Shown: positions 8,710-17,131 of the stretch, one piece after another
Numbering within the stretch: position 1 is the first letter of the stretch
Layout of the letters: each line of letters opens with the position of its first letter
DNA from: Jaenimonas drosophilae
Lineage: Eukaryota > Euglenozoa > Kinetoplastea > Trypanosomatida > Trypanosomatidae
DNA length: 64,000 nt
Assembly (NCBI GenBank): GCA_030849065.1
Contig: JASAON010001627.1
Coordinates: 1 to 64,000 of the forward strand
Direction of reading: 5' to 3'
The notes under the pieces: generated by a model
Told to the model about the DNA's origin: nothing
The model's input: the letters and a program-made list of their open reading frames with translations, nothing else
The model's database searches: none
Made by a program: the position numbers and the translations under genes

Positions 8710-9843
8710 TCACAGTCCCCAAAAACACTCCAGCGGCCGAAAATTGTGCTTCTGTGCAGCGTTCCTGATGATGGGGTCTGTGAGTACACGAGGCAGCCAC
8801 ATCTTATCCACAATGTTCTTGAGCTCCTTGCTGCTGTAGGACACCGACCGACGACGTCGGATGGGCGTCCACGTCATGTAGGGCACCTGGCTGCCTTGAG
8901 GGATCATTTGACGATGTTCCTCCAAAATGGTGAAGAGTATGTTGCAGAACTGCAGCAGTTCCGTGGAGGGGTGAGAGGCACCGGTGGGGGGAGCCCCTTC
9001 CGCTTCCTTGACCAACTTAGATGTCGATGATGCCCGTGGCTGAGTGAAGGTGATGCCGCAGAGGCTGGCCTTGCCCAGGGACCAAGGCTGTGTGCCGTGT
9101 GAGTCTCCAATGTAGAAGGTCCACTGCTCCTCCTCACTACTTGTGGCAGCGTTGCTGGATGATGTTGGGTGCAACACGGAAAATATTGATACGGTGTAGT
9201 CGCCAGAGACAATCACATAACCACAAATGGGCGGTTTTGGGCTTTGCTCCGCCTCCTCCTCACGGGGCCGTTTGGTGGAGGAGCAGAGCTGCTGCACGAG
9301 GTCCAGGGCTCGATGACGTTGGTTGTAGAAGACCACCTCAAACTCACTCTCCATCACCTTAGATGGGAAGAACTCCTTGAGGTGCAGGGCGTGGTTAAGA
9401 TCGCCAACGGTCGGACGTACCCCACCTTGTGGCCATCGACGCATGGAAATCTGATGAAGCCAGGCGGCGATGTAGAGCAGGTAGTTGATGGTGGAGGTGC
9501 AGAAGGATAGCCCACCAACCAAGGAGGAGAGGAGCACCGCGGAGAGGGTGGAGAAGGTCTGGCAGCAATCACACGTTACGGGGGGCATGAGGGTCTTGAG
9601 CTTTCCAGTGCGCGCATCAAACTGCGACTTGGTACCCTTGACCAGCACAACCTCCCTCCGTCGCACCATTGCCTCCACACTCTTTTCACCAGTTGCGAGG
9701 GCATCGTAGGTAAGGTCTGTTAATTTGCCTGTTCGCCGCTCATTCCGCTCCCGCTCGCGAGCGGCGCGTTTGGCCTCTTTTTCGTTGTTCTCCACAGGAC
9801 CATCTTGTGAAGATGGATCAGCGCAGGAACCTTCGTCAATCAT
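8710..9843 (-). CDS. Unknown protein, possible papain-fold hydrolase
   Basis: I do not recognise this 377-residue protein. A basic, charged N-terminus (20-45, many Arg/Lys/Glu) precedes a segment CDCCQTFSTLSAVLLSSLVGG (written here in part: Cys91, Cys93, Cys94 before a hydrophobic helix). Further on, YVIVSGDYTVSIFSVL leads into WTFYIGDSHG, a beta hairpin ending in Asp-Ser-His. The order Cys at the start of a helix, then a strand ending in Asp/His, is what papain-like peptidases such as deubiquitinases and viral tegument proteases show. That is inference only. The C-terminal 60 residues are basic and hydrophobic (MTWTPIRRRRS). Start is the ATG at 9841-9843. Confidence 0.72.
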   Translation of the reverse strand: MIDEGSCADPSSQDGPVENNEKEAKRAARERERNERRTGKLTDLTYDALATGEKSVEAMVRRREVVLVKGTKSQFDARTGKLKTLMPPVTCDCCQTFSTLSAVLLSSLVGGLSFCTSTINYLLYIAAWLHQISMRRWPQGGVRPTVGDLNHALHLKEFFPSKVMESEFEVVFYNQRHRALDLVQQLCSSTKRPREEEAEQSPKPPICGYVIVSGDYTVSIFSVLHPTSSSNAATSSEEEQWTFYIGDSHGTQPWSLGKASLCGITFTQPRASSTSKLVKEAEGAPPTGASHPSTELLQFCNILFTILEEHRQMIPQGSQVPYMTWTPIRRRRSVSYSSKELKNIVDKMWLPRVLTDPIIRNAAQKHNFRPLECFWGL

Positions 9844-10361
9844 GCATGCAGCATCGGTCGAGCCACAAACACCGTTCAGCTACAGTTTGTCTATCGTCCA
9901 CGGGGTTTGAAATTACCTGCGTGGATAGTGTGATTGTATGTGGTAGAGCGGCTAAGTCGTACGTACGTGTGCAGTAGTGGATTCTTTGTTGTATGAATAG
10001 CACCCAGCGGCAGCACGTGGTGGCACCGTGAGGGTAGTGTTGCACACACATACAAGAAAAAGAAAAAAAAAGAACAAGGGAAGAAGAATCGAGGTTGATG
10101 GATTGAGTCTGTTTCATCTTGACCATCCGGCTCACGGTTCTCTGCACTCACACAATTGTGGTCTGCAGCAATCTGTGTTTATGTATTCCACAGCTCCGCT
10201 GAGTTGCCGCATAGGCTCGCAAATGCGCACGCACGCAGACACACACAAACACTCCCTCGCTTCTATAAAACAACAAAGCAGTCTGTCTTTTCTTCTTTTT
10301 TTGGGAACACGCCTGTTCTTTTCCTTCACTCTCTCTGCACAGTGTGTGGGTGTAGGCGGCT
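9844..10361. other. Spacer between LSM12 and the possible hydrolase
   Basis: No gene is seen. A plus-strand purine block at about 10052-10087 gives a long pyrimidine tract in the transcript and probably directs trans-splicing for the 8710-9843 gene. The remainder is the LSM12 3' UTR. A stretch near 9935-9955 that loosely resembles a tRNA A box has no matching B box or cloverleaf. Confidence 0.5.
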
Positions 10362-10940
10362 TTACTTGTTAGGCGCCTCAAGGGCCTTCTTCAGACGATC
10401 TACCATGGCGGCCTCCTTCTCTGGTGCCCCCTTGACGAGCTGCGGCTCGGGTGTTCTCCAGTCCGGCTCACCCGCAATGAAGACGGAGTTGGTGACGCGA
10501 ATAACCTGCTCTTCCTTATCCCAGGAAACGTCGGGGTAAATGCGGGCAATCTTGGAGAAGGCGTCGAAGGCGGCGATGGGGGCGGAGGGGTCCAGGGAGC
10601 CAACATGTTTGGCTGCGTTCGACTCCGCAGCCTTGAGCTGCAGGTTGGCGTACTTGAAGATGGACTTATCACGGCCAGCATGCATCGACGGCAGGCAGCA
10701 GAAGGAGTTGAGCTGATGTGGCAGCTTCTTGTCCTCTGGGGCACGACGAATGGTGTACTCCTTGATATATGGAACACGGATCATCTTGACGGTAGAGTGG
10801 TCGGAAATATCCTGCAGAAGGGTGAGAAGACCCTCCTTGTGGTTAAAAGAGAAGACGGTACCGGCTATGATCATGTTGTTTACAAGGGTTACCTCCATGT
10901 AGGAGCCCACGGCATCATCTTCGTTGATTACGTCGCTCAT
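10362..10940 (-). CDS. LSM12: LSM12-like protein (LSm domain plus anticodon-binding-like domain)
   Basis: The 192-residue protein has an N-terminal LSm-like barrel (about 8-70: GSYMEVTLVNNMIIAGTVFSFN, then LTLLQD) followed by a helical C-terminal part with DVSWDKEEQVIRVTNSVFI, matching the LSM12 arrangement. Length equals that of LSM12 in other eukaryotes. In trypanosomes LSM12 is part of the MKT1-PBP1-XAC1 complex that binds PABP and stabilises mRNAs to which RNA-binding proteins recruit it. The gene for PABP lies in the same unit at 48038-49702. Cytoplasmic location is expected. Start is the ATG at 10938-10940. Confidence 0.9.
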   Translation of the reverse strand: MSDVINEDDAVGSYMEVTLVNNMIIAGTVFSFNHKEGLLTLLQDISDHSTVKMIRVPYIKEYTIRRAPEDKKLPHQLNSFCCLPSMHAGRDKSIFKYANLQLKAAESNAAKHVGSLDPSAPIAAFDAFSKIARIYPDVSWDKEEQVIRVTNSVFIAGEPDWRTPEPQLVKGAPEKEAAMVDRLKKALEAPNK

Positions 10941-11240
10941 GATGTCGGAGGAGGTTTAGCTAGCCTGCAGAGAGGTGGGTCCAACAACTGTTGTGTGGGA
11001 GGGGTCTTAGGGTAATTAAAAAGAGGAGCGGATTTCAACAACGTATCTCTATGACACACAACAATGAAGAAGGAGGAGGGGCAAGCATGTGTATGTGCAA
11101 GTACAGTGTACAGAAGTCAAGAGGAGGTATAAAGAAAGCTTCTGTGGCAAAGCACGAAGACCCATGAAGACACTCATGTAGTCAATGTGATTCTGAGGGG
11201 TAAGACATGTGAACAAGGTGGTGGTTGTGGAGGGTACACG

Positions 11241-12005
11241 TTAAGCTTGATAGACGTAGCGTTGCCCCTTCTTTGCGTATACAAAGACGTTCTTGGACTT
11301 GGCGTAGTTGAGGAGCTCACGGCCTGGGACAGCGTTGGTGCCGAGGAAGAGGTGGGTGGGCTTGGTGAGGAGCTCGAGGTAGAGCTCCTTCAGCTGGCGA
11401 TGGCGATCGCCTTCAACGGGCTGCTTGATCCACTCTCGGAGAAAGGCATGGGTTCCTGCCAGGGCATTCACGTAGGCTGGGGAGATGGTGTTTTGGAAGC
11501 TCACCAACCCAGATGACGTGGGGCCCTTGAGAATGCCATCGAGCCAAATGGAGGGAGGTACCTTCTCTGGGCTTGTTGCGTTGAATTGATTGCGTACGTC
11601 GAAGTCGGCGGCGCGAAAGACGAATTTGTAGTCAATCGGGTCCACGCGGTGATCCATGGTGAAGGGTGACCCAGCGCTGCCGCAGATGGACTTCATCACG
11701 TTGTAGCTGCTGTTGTTCTTTGCCCGACGTGGGAGTAGTTGGTAGAGGTTGTCGCTCTTGTGTGCTTGAAGGAGCTCATTCCATGAGTCGATTAACAAGG
11801 GCTGGCCCACAGGATGCATGGGCGGCACCACACCCCTGTTCTGGCTCATCACCGCCAACTGCTCGTTGGAGATGGCCTCAAAGACCAGGGCCTTGGCTTC
11901 GTAGGCGTCAAAGACGCGGTTGTGCAGCTTCTGTGGGGTAACGTGTCCCGACATGTCGCGAAGCTTCACGACAATCGTCTGTAGTGAGGTGTTGAGCAGA
12001 GACAT
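11241..12005 (-). CDS. Conserved-looking hypothetical protein
   Basis: I do not recognise this 254-residue soluble protein. It has helical N-terminal sequence (SLLNTSLQTIVVKLRDMSG), a middle part rich in Asn, Pro and charged residues, and a basic C-terminus (YAKSKNVFVYAKKGQRYVY). No transmembrane segment or known motif is visible. The reading frame runs 21 codons further upstream through a (CA)n repeat that would encode His-Thr repeats, but no ATG exists there. The ATG at 12003-12005, two bases after the repeat, is therefore the start. Codon use looks like its neighbours. Confidence 0.78.
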   Translation of the reverse strand: MSLLNTSLQTIVVKLRDMSGHVTPQKLHNRVFDAYEAKALVFEAISNEQLAVMSQNRGVVPPMHPVGQPLLIDSWNELLQAHKSDNLYQLLPRRAKNNSSYNVMKSICGSAGSPFTMDHRVDPIDYKFVFRAADFDVRNQFNATSPEKVPPSIWLDGILKGPTSSGLVSFQNTISPAYVNALAGTHAFLREWIKQPVEGDRHRQLKELYLELLTKPTHLFLGTNAVPGRELLNYAKSKNVFVYAKKGQRYVYQA

Positions 12006-12316
12006 GAGTGTGTGTGTGTGTGTGTGTCTCGATGCTTCTTCCACTACCCTCGCCCACTGAAGACGCAAAATAACTTAAACAGCAGAGATGATAAGTAAAG
12101 GTGGAGAACGGAATCATCATGATGATGCGCTCATAATGGGGAGCATCCGCCACAGACGCGTGAGGCACGTTATTGAGCAGGACCCAAAGCTTTCGTGAAC
12201 ATCCATGCATCACGCAAACAAACACAGTGAGAGAGGTAGGCAGATATGATTGCAACTGTAAGAAGAGAGAGGTGACCTATGTTCTCTACCTGATTGTTTG
12301 GGCTCTGTGTCCTCTC
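12006..12316. other. Spacer between WDR68 and an unknown gene
   Basis: Apart from the microsatellite at 12008-12027 and a short plus-strand purine block at about 12259-12272, nothing is seen. It should hold the WDR68 3' UTR and the leader of the downstream gene. Confidence 0.45.
12008..12027. repeat. (GT)10 microsatellite, (CA)10 abutting a start codon
   Basis: Ten GT units on the plus strand, CA in the transcript, end two bases before the start codon of the 11241-12005 gene. Confidence 0.9.
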
Positions 12317-13441
12317 TCACACACGGAGTACCTTCACTCCCTTCTGGCAGGTGACGGCGATCCAATCTGTACCCAGCGCCTGTCCCCACGCCGCGTTGTT
12401 GAGGGGCGTGTGGCTGAGGTGCTCACAGACGGGTGCCCCACTGTTCATGTCCCAAATACGTGTAATGCCATTCTCACAGACGGTGCAGATGTTGGAGGCT
12501 AAGTTGGGCGACCACGCCATGCCGTTGAGGTTCGACTTCCCCCACTGTGGATGGGTGTTGGAGAGGGTGGAGAGGGGCATCGAGTGGCAGCGTACGTCAA
12601 TAACCGTGGCCTCGGAGCTCTCCGCCCCCAAAGCGCAGAGGTAGTTGCTGTCTTGACGGTTCCACGCGATGCGGGTGAGTGGGGTTAGGTTTTGCGATTC
12701 ATGGATGATATCACTACGCTCCATACACCGTACGTCAAAGAGCCGCACCGACCCATCGGCACTGCAGGTGGCGAAGGTAAAGGCGGATTGGTAGGCCACA
12801 TCATAGACATCCTTGTCGTGGGCCACGATGCGGGACTCCGTTGTGGAGTACTCCAAGTCTACGACACTCACGGTGGTGTCAATGCTGCAGGTGGCTGCTT
12901 TGTGGAGATTGTCGCTGCACCAATCACACGAAGTAACGGGGGAGCACATCTCGGCCTTGTCGTAGACGTACACTAGCTTCACATTCCCCACACACTTGGA
13001 GTACTTGTGACTGGAGTGAGCTGCGGAAGCAGACTTGGCTGTTGTCGTGGCGTTTGCGGCCCCCGATGAGCCCCCGCCTTCTCCTTCGTCTGATATGGAC
13101 CACATGCGCAGGTAGTCTGCGGTGGTGAGAACCAGGTCGATACGCAGCTCCTTCGGTGGAAGCAGTGTTTTGGTGGGTGGGTAGCAGTGCACCCATGATG
13201 CCCGGCAAACAACCTCTCCACTTGTGTAGGCATCAAGCACCTCTACATAGTTTTCAAAGTCTCTTCTATAGGATGAAATGGCGAGCCGATATGAGTCGGT
13301 CGACCCACCGCTGTGATGCCTGGAGGAGCCCCATGAGATGGTGTTGGCCTCCCACGGAGTTTCGTAGTGTACATGGCTCACGCTACTCTCCTCCTGCTCG
13401 TTGCTGCGCTTCTCCATGCCCATGTCGCTCTTTTCGGCCAT
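12317..13441 (-). CDS. WDR68: WD40 protein of the WDR68/DCAF7/TTG1 family
   Basis: The 374-residue beta-propeller matches WDR68 closely: YETPWEANTISWG at the first blade, HCYPPTKTLL, DYLRMWSI, CSPVTSCDWC, CSIDTTVSVVDLE, IVAHDKDVYDVAY, CSADGSVRLFDVRCMERS, RIAWNRQDSNYLC, VIDVRCHSMPLSTL, NGMAWSP and a C-terminus ending in KVLRV. This protein is a scaffold, for example for DYRK-type kinases and CUL4-DDB1. The family is nearly universal in eukaryotes. A Ser/Ala/Gly-rich insert at about residues 125-150 is specific to this protein. The ATG at 13439-13441 (MAEKSD) is chosen; the 50-codon upstream extension has no family likeness and no ATG at its head. Confidence 0.93.
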   Translation of the reverse strand: MAEKSDMGMEKRSNEQEESSVSHVHYETPWEANTISWGSSRHHSGGSTDSYRLAISSYRRDFENYVEVLDAYTSGEVVCRASWVHCYPPTKTLLPPKELRIDLVLTTADYLRMWSISDEGEGGGSSGAANATTTAKSASAAHSSHKYSKCVGNVKLVYVYDKAEMCSPVTSCDWCSDNLHKAATCSIDTTVSVVDLEYSTTESRIVAHDKDVYDVAYQSAFTFATCSADGSVRLFDVRCMERSDIIHESQNLTPLTRIAWNRQDSNYLCALGAESSEATVIDVRCHSMPLSTLSNTHPQWGKSNLNGMAWSPNLASNICTVCENGITRIWDMNSGAPVCEHLSHTPLNNAAWGQALGTDWIAVTCQKGVKVLRV

Positions 13442-13695
13442 GTTTGCGCACGTGTACCAACCTAATCTAACTAATCTTGACGAATATGCACACACAACGA
13501 AAGCGATGGAGAGTGGAAAGTTGGATAGGTGCAGTGCGGTGTGGAGGGGGTGTGAGGAGGCATGGCACGACAACACAACACACTCACCCACAGGGTGAGG
13601 AGGAGGGAGGGGTTAGAGGTCGACCGGCGAACGATGTCCACTCTCTAGCATACATACAGGCAACAAATGTTCTTGCTTGCTCATGATTGCAGAAC

Positions 13696-13953
13696 TCACT
13701 GCTGCTGCTCGTTGAGCTTCTTCTTGAGCGATTCCACCTCCGCACGCAGACGGGCGTTCTCCTGCTGGAGGCCTTCGTAGTCGGCCGCGGATGCCCCGCC
13801 GAGAACCTTCTTGATGTACTCAACTGGATCCTCGGGCTTGTCGGACTCCTCGTAGAGATTCACCAGGACACGGGTGAGGGCGTCAATGACTTGGTTGGAC
13901 TCGAGGTACTTGCGGAACTCCTCCTTCTTTGCCTCGCTGGAGCGGTAGGACAT
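13696..13953 (-). CDS. MYCBP: MYCBP/AMY-1-like protein
   Basis: The 85-residue protein matches c-Myc-binding protein: KKEEFRKYLE, then VIDALTRVLVNLYEE, DPVEYIKKVLGG and a C-terminal coiled coil (ENARLRAEVESLKKKLNE). In vertebrates MYCBP also binds AKAPs. In protists, where Myc is absent, related proteins are found in cilia and flagella, so an axonemal or A-kinase-anchoring role is the likely one here (inference). The start is the ATG at 13951-13953. A (CT)n tract and the first AG after it, about 65 bases upstream, make a convincing trans-splice site. Confidence 0.92.
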   Translation of the reverse strand: MSYRSSEAKKEEFRKYLESNQVIDALTRVLVNLYEESDKPEDPVEYIKKVLGGASAADYEGLQQENARLRAEVESLKKKLNEQQQ

Positions 13954-14016
13954 GATTGGTGTGTATACGGAAGGGGAGTGGGAAGGCGAGTGTTCTAGAA
14001 ATATGCGCGTGATCAG

Positions 14017-14071
14017 CTTGTTGATGGTTGTTGGTGGATGGCGAGTGACGAAAGAGAGAGAGAGAGAGAGG
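14017..14071 (-). promoter_or_regulatory. Predicted trans-splice signal of the MYCBP gene
   Basis: An (AG)n run at about 14053-14071 is a nine-unit (CT)n pyrimidine tract in the transcript. The first AG after it is at 14017-14018. Spliced-leader addition there would leave a 5' UTR of about 63 bases before the MYCBP ATG. Confidence 0.6.
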
Positions 14072-14201
14072 TGAGGGTGGAAACACGGGTGTGGCACATT
14101 GGAAGTGTTGATGATGGCCCACCCTTGATGTGCATCAGACTTGAGCGTGAGGAGAGGGAAGAAGTAGGAACAATGTTTCTCCATGAACCCACTTGATAGC
14201 G

Positions 14202-15581
14202 TTAGAGGTACGTGCGAAGAAGGTTGACAAGCTGCTGAGAAAACTCCTCGTCACCAAATTTGCGTACGTGGGCCGCAGCACACTTCTGAATCCGTCGGAA
14301 GGCCTCGGGCTCAGTGGATCGCATGCGGAGGATTGTGGTCATTGCATCGGCATATTCTTCCCTGGTGGTGGCGAGAAAGCCAAGCTCCCTTGATTGGATG
14401 ATGTCGATGGCCACTCCTCCACTATTGTGGGCGAGTGCTACACATCCCGCAGCAAGATATTCCAGCACCACAATGCCAAAGTGTTCGTCTGTCATGGTGT
14501 GAAGGCCAATGGAGCATTGGTTGAGCTCCTCCTTGATTTCACTGTACTTCACGTTGGTGCGGATGTCCACTCGATCGTCCACGCCGAGCTCCTTCGCTCT
14601 GCGCTTGAGAGCCTCCACACGCGCACGATCTGATTGATCTCGCGTGCCCCCCACCATCACCAACCTTGATGAGGATGGAAGTGCGGGAAGAGCCAAGTGA
14701 AATGCTTCCAACTGAAGCATGTGGTTCTTTTCTGGCCTATATTGACCAACACTCACGATATTATTGTTCCTCTCCGAGACATCTTTGCTTCCCCGCATCA
14801 GCTCCACCCCATCACATGGGGGGAAAAGGAGCTTGCATGTCTTGGGCCACATGAGCCGCTCCATATGCCCCCGTGTCCACGAGGAGTTCACCAAAACTAC
14901 ATGTGGGAAGAACAAGAGCAGCCGATAAACACCCATGAAGGTGTAGTAGTAGGCCATCTTCAGATACCGCAGGGGAGAACAACGTGCTACCATGGCGGAG
15001 TTGTTGTAGGCCACCTCCCCCTTCGACACACGCCCCACCATGGTCGAGGTGATGATGGGGTAGTGCGTGTAGGATATCACAACACTCCCACACAAGAGAC
15101 GGAAAAGTGGGTAGAGAAAGGGCACCCCAATCGTCTCCACCACAATGGGCGTGGGGCGGTGAAGAAGAGCGGCGTTGACGAAGAGGCAGGCGCCGCCAAA
15201 GAAGGTTTGCAGGACGAGGGTAAGGCGTGGGTAGAGATCCCCGCGTACCCACTTGGTTAGTTGTGGATGGAGAGCCACCAACTGTATTGGACGTGGGAGG
15301 TGAATATTAAATTGGCTCTGTACAAGCGTCAGGAGATGAGCTGCATCACCGTCGTATGGGTTGGTGTAGATGATGTAGTCGCGGTCAATGTTGCGACGGA
15401 TATCATCTTGTTGGATTGCTGCGACCGACACCCACAACACACGCTCTCCACCCCCACCAGCACCTGCGAAGGGGTGAAGAAAGCCAATGGTGTTTGGTCG
15501 GTAGCTCTGCCGGGCTGAGCGGCAGTGGTACGCCACGGCAGCCAGTGCCACCACGAACAACGCTGCCAACAAGGTTAGCAT
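14202..15581 (-). CDS. ALG11: ALG11: GDP-Man:Man3GlcNAc2-PP-dolichol alpha-1,2-mannosyltransferase
   Basis: The 459-residue GT4 glycosyltransferase adds the fourth and fifth mannoses to the dolichol-linked N-glycan precursor on the cytosolic ER face. It has an N-terminal membrane anchor (residues 2-18), the signature FLHPFAGAGGGGERVLW (33-49), a central hydrophobic region, the GQYRPEKNHMLQLEAF donor-binding block and the C-terminal EHFGIVVLEYLAAG motif (EX7E) with SGG nearby. Length and domain order are normal. The ATG at 15579-15581 is preceded, after only 16 bases, by the stop codon of a 57-codon gene. No pyrimidine tract with AG lies between the two genes, which is abnormal for a kinetoplastid and raises the possibility of a shared mRNA. 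Confidence 0.96.
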   Translation of the reverse strand: MLTLLAALFVVALAAVAYHCRSARQSYRPNTIGFLHPFAGAGGGGERVLWVSVAAIQQDDIRRNIDRDYIIYTNPYDGDAAHLLTLVQSQFNIHLPRPIQLVALHPQLTKWVRGDLYPRLTLVLQTFFGGACLFVNAALLHRPTPIVVETIGVPFLYPLFRLLCGSVVISYTHYPIITSTMVGRVSKGEVAYNNSAMVARCSPLRYLKMAYYYTFMGVYRLLLFFPHVVLVNSSWTRGHMERLMWPKTCKLLFPPCDGVELMRGSKDVSERNNNIVSVGQYRPEKNHMLQLEAFHLALPALPSSSRLVMVGGTRDQSDRARVEALKRRAKELGVDDRVDIRTNVKYSEIKEELNQCSIGLHTMTDEHFGIVVLEYLAAGCVALAHNSGGVAIDIIQSRELGFLATTREEYADAMTTILRMRSTEPEAFRRIQKCAAAHVRKFGDEEFSQQLVNLLRTYL

Positions 15582-15597
15582 GCTTCGTCCAGTAGTC

Positions 15598-15771
15598 CTA
15601 GTAGTTCTTTCGTGTTTCCGCCAACCGACGTGGTGGTTGCTTGGGTGCCAGAGTCCTTCGGGGAAGTGCGGGCTCCTGCGTCCAGAGACGATTCACCACC
15701 AACACGATAGCGATAAGATGAGCAACAACAATGGCACCAACAATGAAGAAGATGGCGCCGTCCGTCGTCAT
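15598..15771 (-). CDS. 57-residue single-span membrane protein upstream of ALG11
   Basis: This small frame encodes 57 residues: a short N-terminus (MTTDGA), one long hydrophobic segment (about 7-27, rich in Ile, Val, Ala) and a basic, proline-rich tail (RLWTQEPALPRRT, then several Arg/Lys). Support for it being real: a run of 11 T followed by the first AG in the transcript sits 3 bases before the ATG, a textbook trans-splice site, and the frame ends just 16 bases before ALG11. I know no family for it. Size and topology resemble small accessory subunits of ER membrane enzymes. Partnership with ALG11 is inference. It could also act as an upstream frame that tunes ALG11 translation. Confidence 0.7.
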   Translation of the reverse strand: MTTDGAIFFIVGAIVVAHLIAIVLVVNRLWTQEPALPRRTLAPKQPPRRLAETRKNY

Positions 15772-16159
15772 GGCCTACAACGAAAAAAAAAAACACAGAG
15801 AGACGGTGGAATGAAGAAGGCAACAAGTACAATATGAACCGCTCAAGATGTGGTGTAGCTGTAGTTACGTACCCTTAGAAGGACAGTTTGCCACAATTGT
15901 GAGGCCAAGGGAGTACACACAGCCTATACAGACGATGCTGTTGGCTGGATGAGCGGAGAGAAGCGGATACGTCCATCGAAGCCGCCACAGGGCTTCTGGC
16001 ATGCAGCCGCGTAAGTATAGTCGCGACCACAAAGAAGAACGTAGCAAAACTGTAGCACACAACTACCAACAGATTGGAAGAGAACGAGGGAGAGAGAGAG
16101 GCTGGGTTGTGTGTGAGACGGTCCACACGAGGCATAGAGGCTACCCACCGGTGTCGAGC
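15772..16159. other. Spacer between folate-receptor-like gene and 57-codon gene
   Basis: Besides the splice signal at 15775-15793, it contains a second plus-strand purine block near 16076-16101, close to the stop codon of the folate-receptor-like gene. No gene is seen. Confidence 0.5.
15775..15793 (-). promoter_or_regulatory. Predicted trans-splice signal of the 57-codon gene (and perhaps ALG11)
   Basis: Eleven A on the plus strand at 15783-15793 are eleven T in the transcript. They are followed by a short link and the first AG at 15775-15776. Cleavage there leaves GCC before the ATG at 15771. Confidence 0.75.
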
Positions 16160-16903
16160 TCAACTACTCCGTCCAAAACATGGGGTGGCGTCGAAGTTGT
16201 AGGTAGGATCCCAATCATCCACAATGACGATTTGGAAGTCGCTGGTGGTCTGCGCGACGAGAGAGAGCATCTCCAAGCCGGGGTTGGTGGAGTTGGCGAA
16301 GGCGATGGAGGGGATCACCAAATCATTGACCGTGGTGCATGTGTCGGAGGGGAAGGTGAAGCGGGCCGTGGATATATCAAAGATGGGTGTGGCCAGGCAG
16401 GTTTGCAAGGTGATGCCGCAGGTGTCGTACTGCGAAGCGTCTCGGCCCCAGATGCCCTCCCGTGAGTTTTCTCTGCCGTAGAGGAAAGACTTGCAAATGC
16501 GCCATGTATGGTCGCCAGGCTCGGAGTTCTCCGACGGGGGAACGACGCCGCCGTCCGCAATATCCCCCATGACACTCTCAAAGCGGTAGCGTGGCTCGTC
16601 GGGGTTGCAGGGGAGGCAGAGGTACTTGAGCAGCTCGTAGAGCATCGCTCGAATGCGTGGGCTGCCAGGAAGACAGCCCGACCCTCCGGGGATGATGGTG
16701 CTGTAGGCCTCCTTGATGAACTTGTCATAACCAGATAAGCAGCAGGCCTTGTGTGAATACATGTAACACACATCCAACGCGTAAGGTGTGCGTGGAAGTC
16801 GGCCGGTTTCGTGGCACTTGAGGCGATCATCGGCGTCCACCGCCACAACGAGGGCGATCAGGACGAACACCAGTCCAACAATGAAAACGGGGCGTGGCTG
16901 CAT
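16160..16903 (-). CDS. Secreted or anchored cysteine-rich protein, folate-receptor-like
   Basis: The 247-residue protein starts with a clear signal peptide or anchor (PRPVFIVGLVFVLIALVVAV, residues 3-22) and is rich in Cys. The block C-YMYSHKACC with a later GCLPG, LYELLKYLCLPCNP and TWRICKSFLYG follows the spacing of the folate receptor/riboflavin-binding family (W-KNACC, C-EMAPAC, C-YECSP). Several disulfides are expected, so it works outside the cytosol, in the ER, flagellar pocket or lysosome. No hydrophobic C-terminal GPI signal is visible. Ligand cannot be inferred. The ATG at 16901-16903 is used; a longer frame would start at GTG. The family call is moderate. Confidence 0.75.
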   Translation of the reverse strand: MQPRPVFIVGLVFVLIALVVAVDADDRLKCHETGRLPRTPYALDVCYMYSHKACCLSGYDKFIKEAYSTIIPGGSGCLPGSPRIRAMLYELLKYLCLPCNPDEPRYRFESVMGDIADGGVVPPSENSEPGDHTWRICKSFLYGRENSREGIWGRDASQYDTCGITLQTCLATPIFDISTARFTFPSDTCTTVNDLVIPSIAFANSTNPGLEMLSLVAQTTSDFQIVIVDDWDPTYNFDATPCFGRSS

Positions 16904-17131
16904 CACCTCACACACACACTAACTAGCAAGAAAAACACGAGCAATGAAATGCCGAACAAATAAGCGATGATAGCGACGACCTGTGTGATGAAAAAATCGT
17001 GACAGTGAATACAAGAGAGAGGAAGGAAAGAACTCAAGCCATCAAACACAACCATAATCCGCATGCTCGTAGCAACACGAGGGCGAAGGAGCAGAAACAA
17101 GTTAATCGCGGATGTTTGCTTACACGATTAC

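Noticed and set aside
9930..9975. tRNA-like sequence (GGTAGAGCGGCTAAGTCG)
   Set aside because: It recalls a tRNA A box, but there is no B box at the right distance and no cloverleaf can be drawn.
13442..13591. 50-codon upstream extension of WDR68
   Set aside because: No ATG at its head and no match to WDR68 N-termini; the family start MAEKSD-YETPWE lies downstream.
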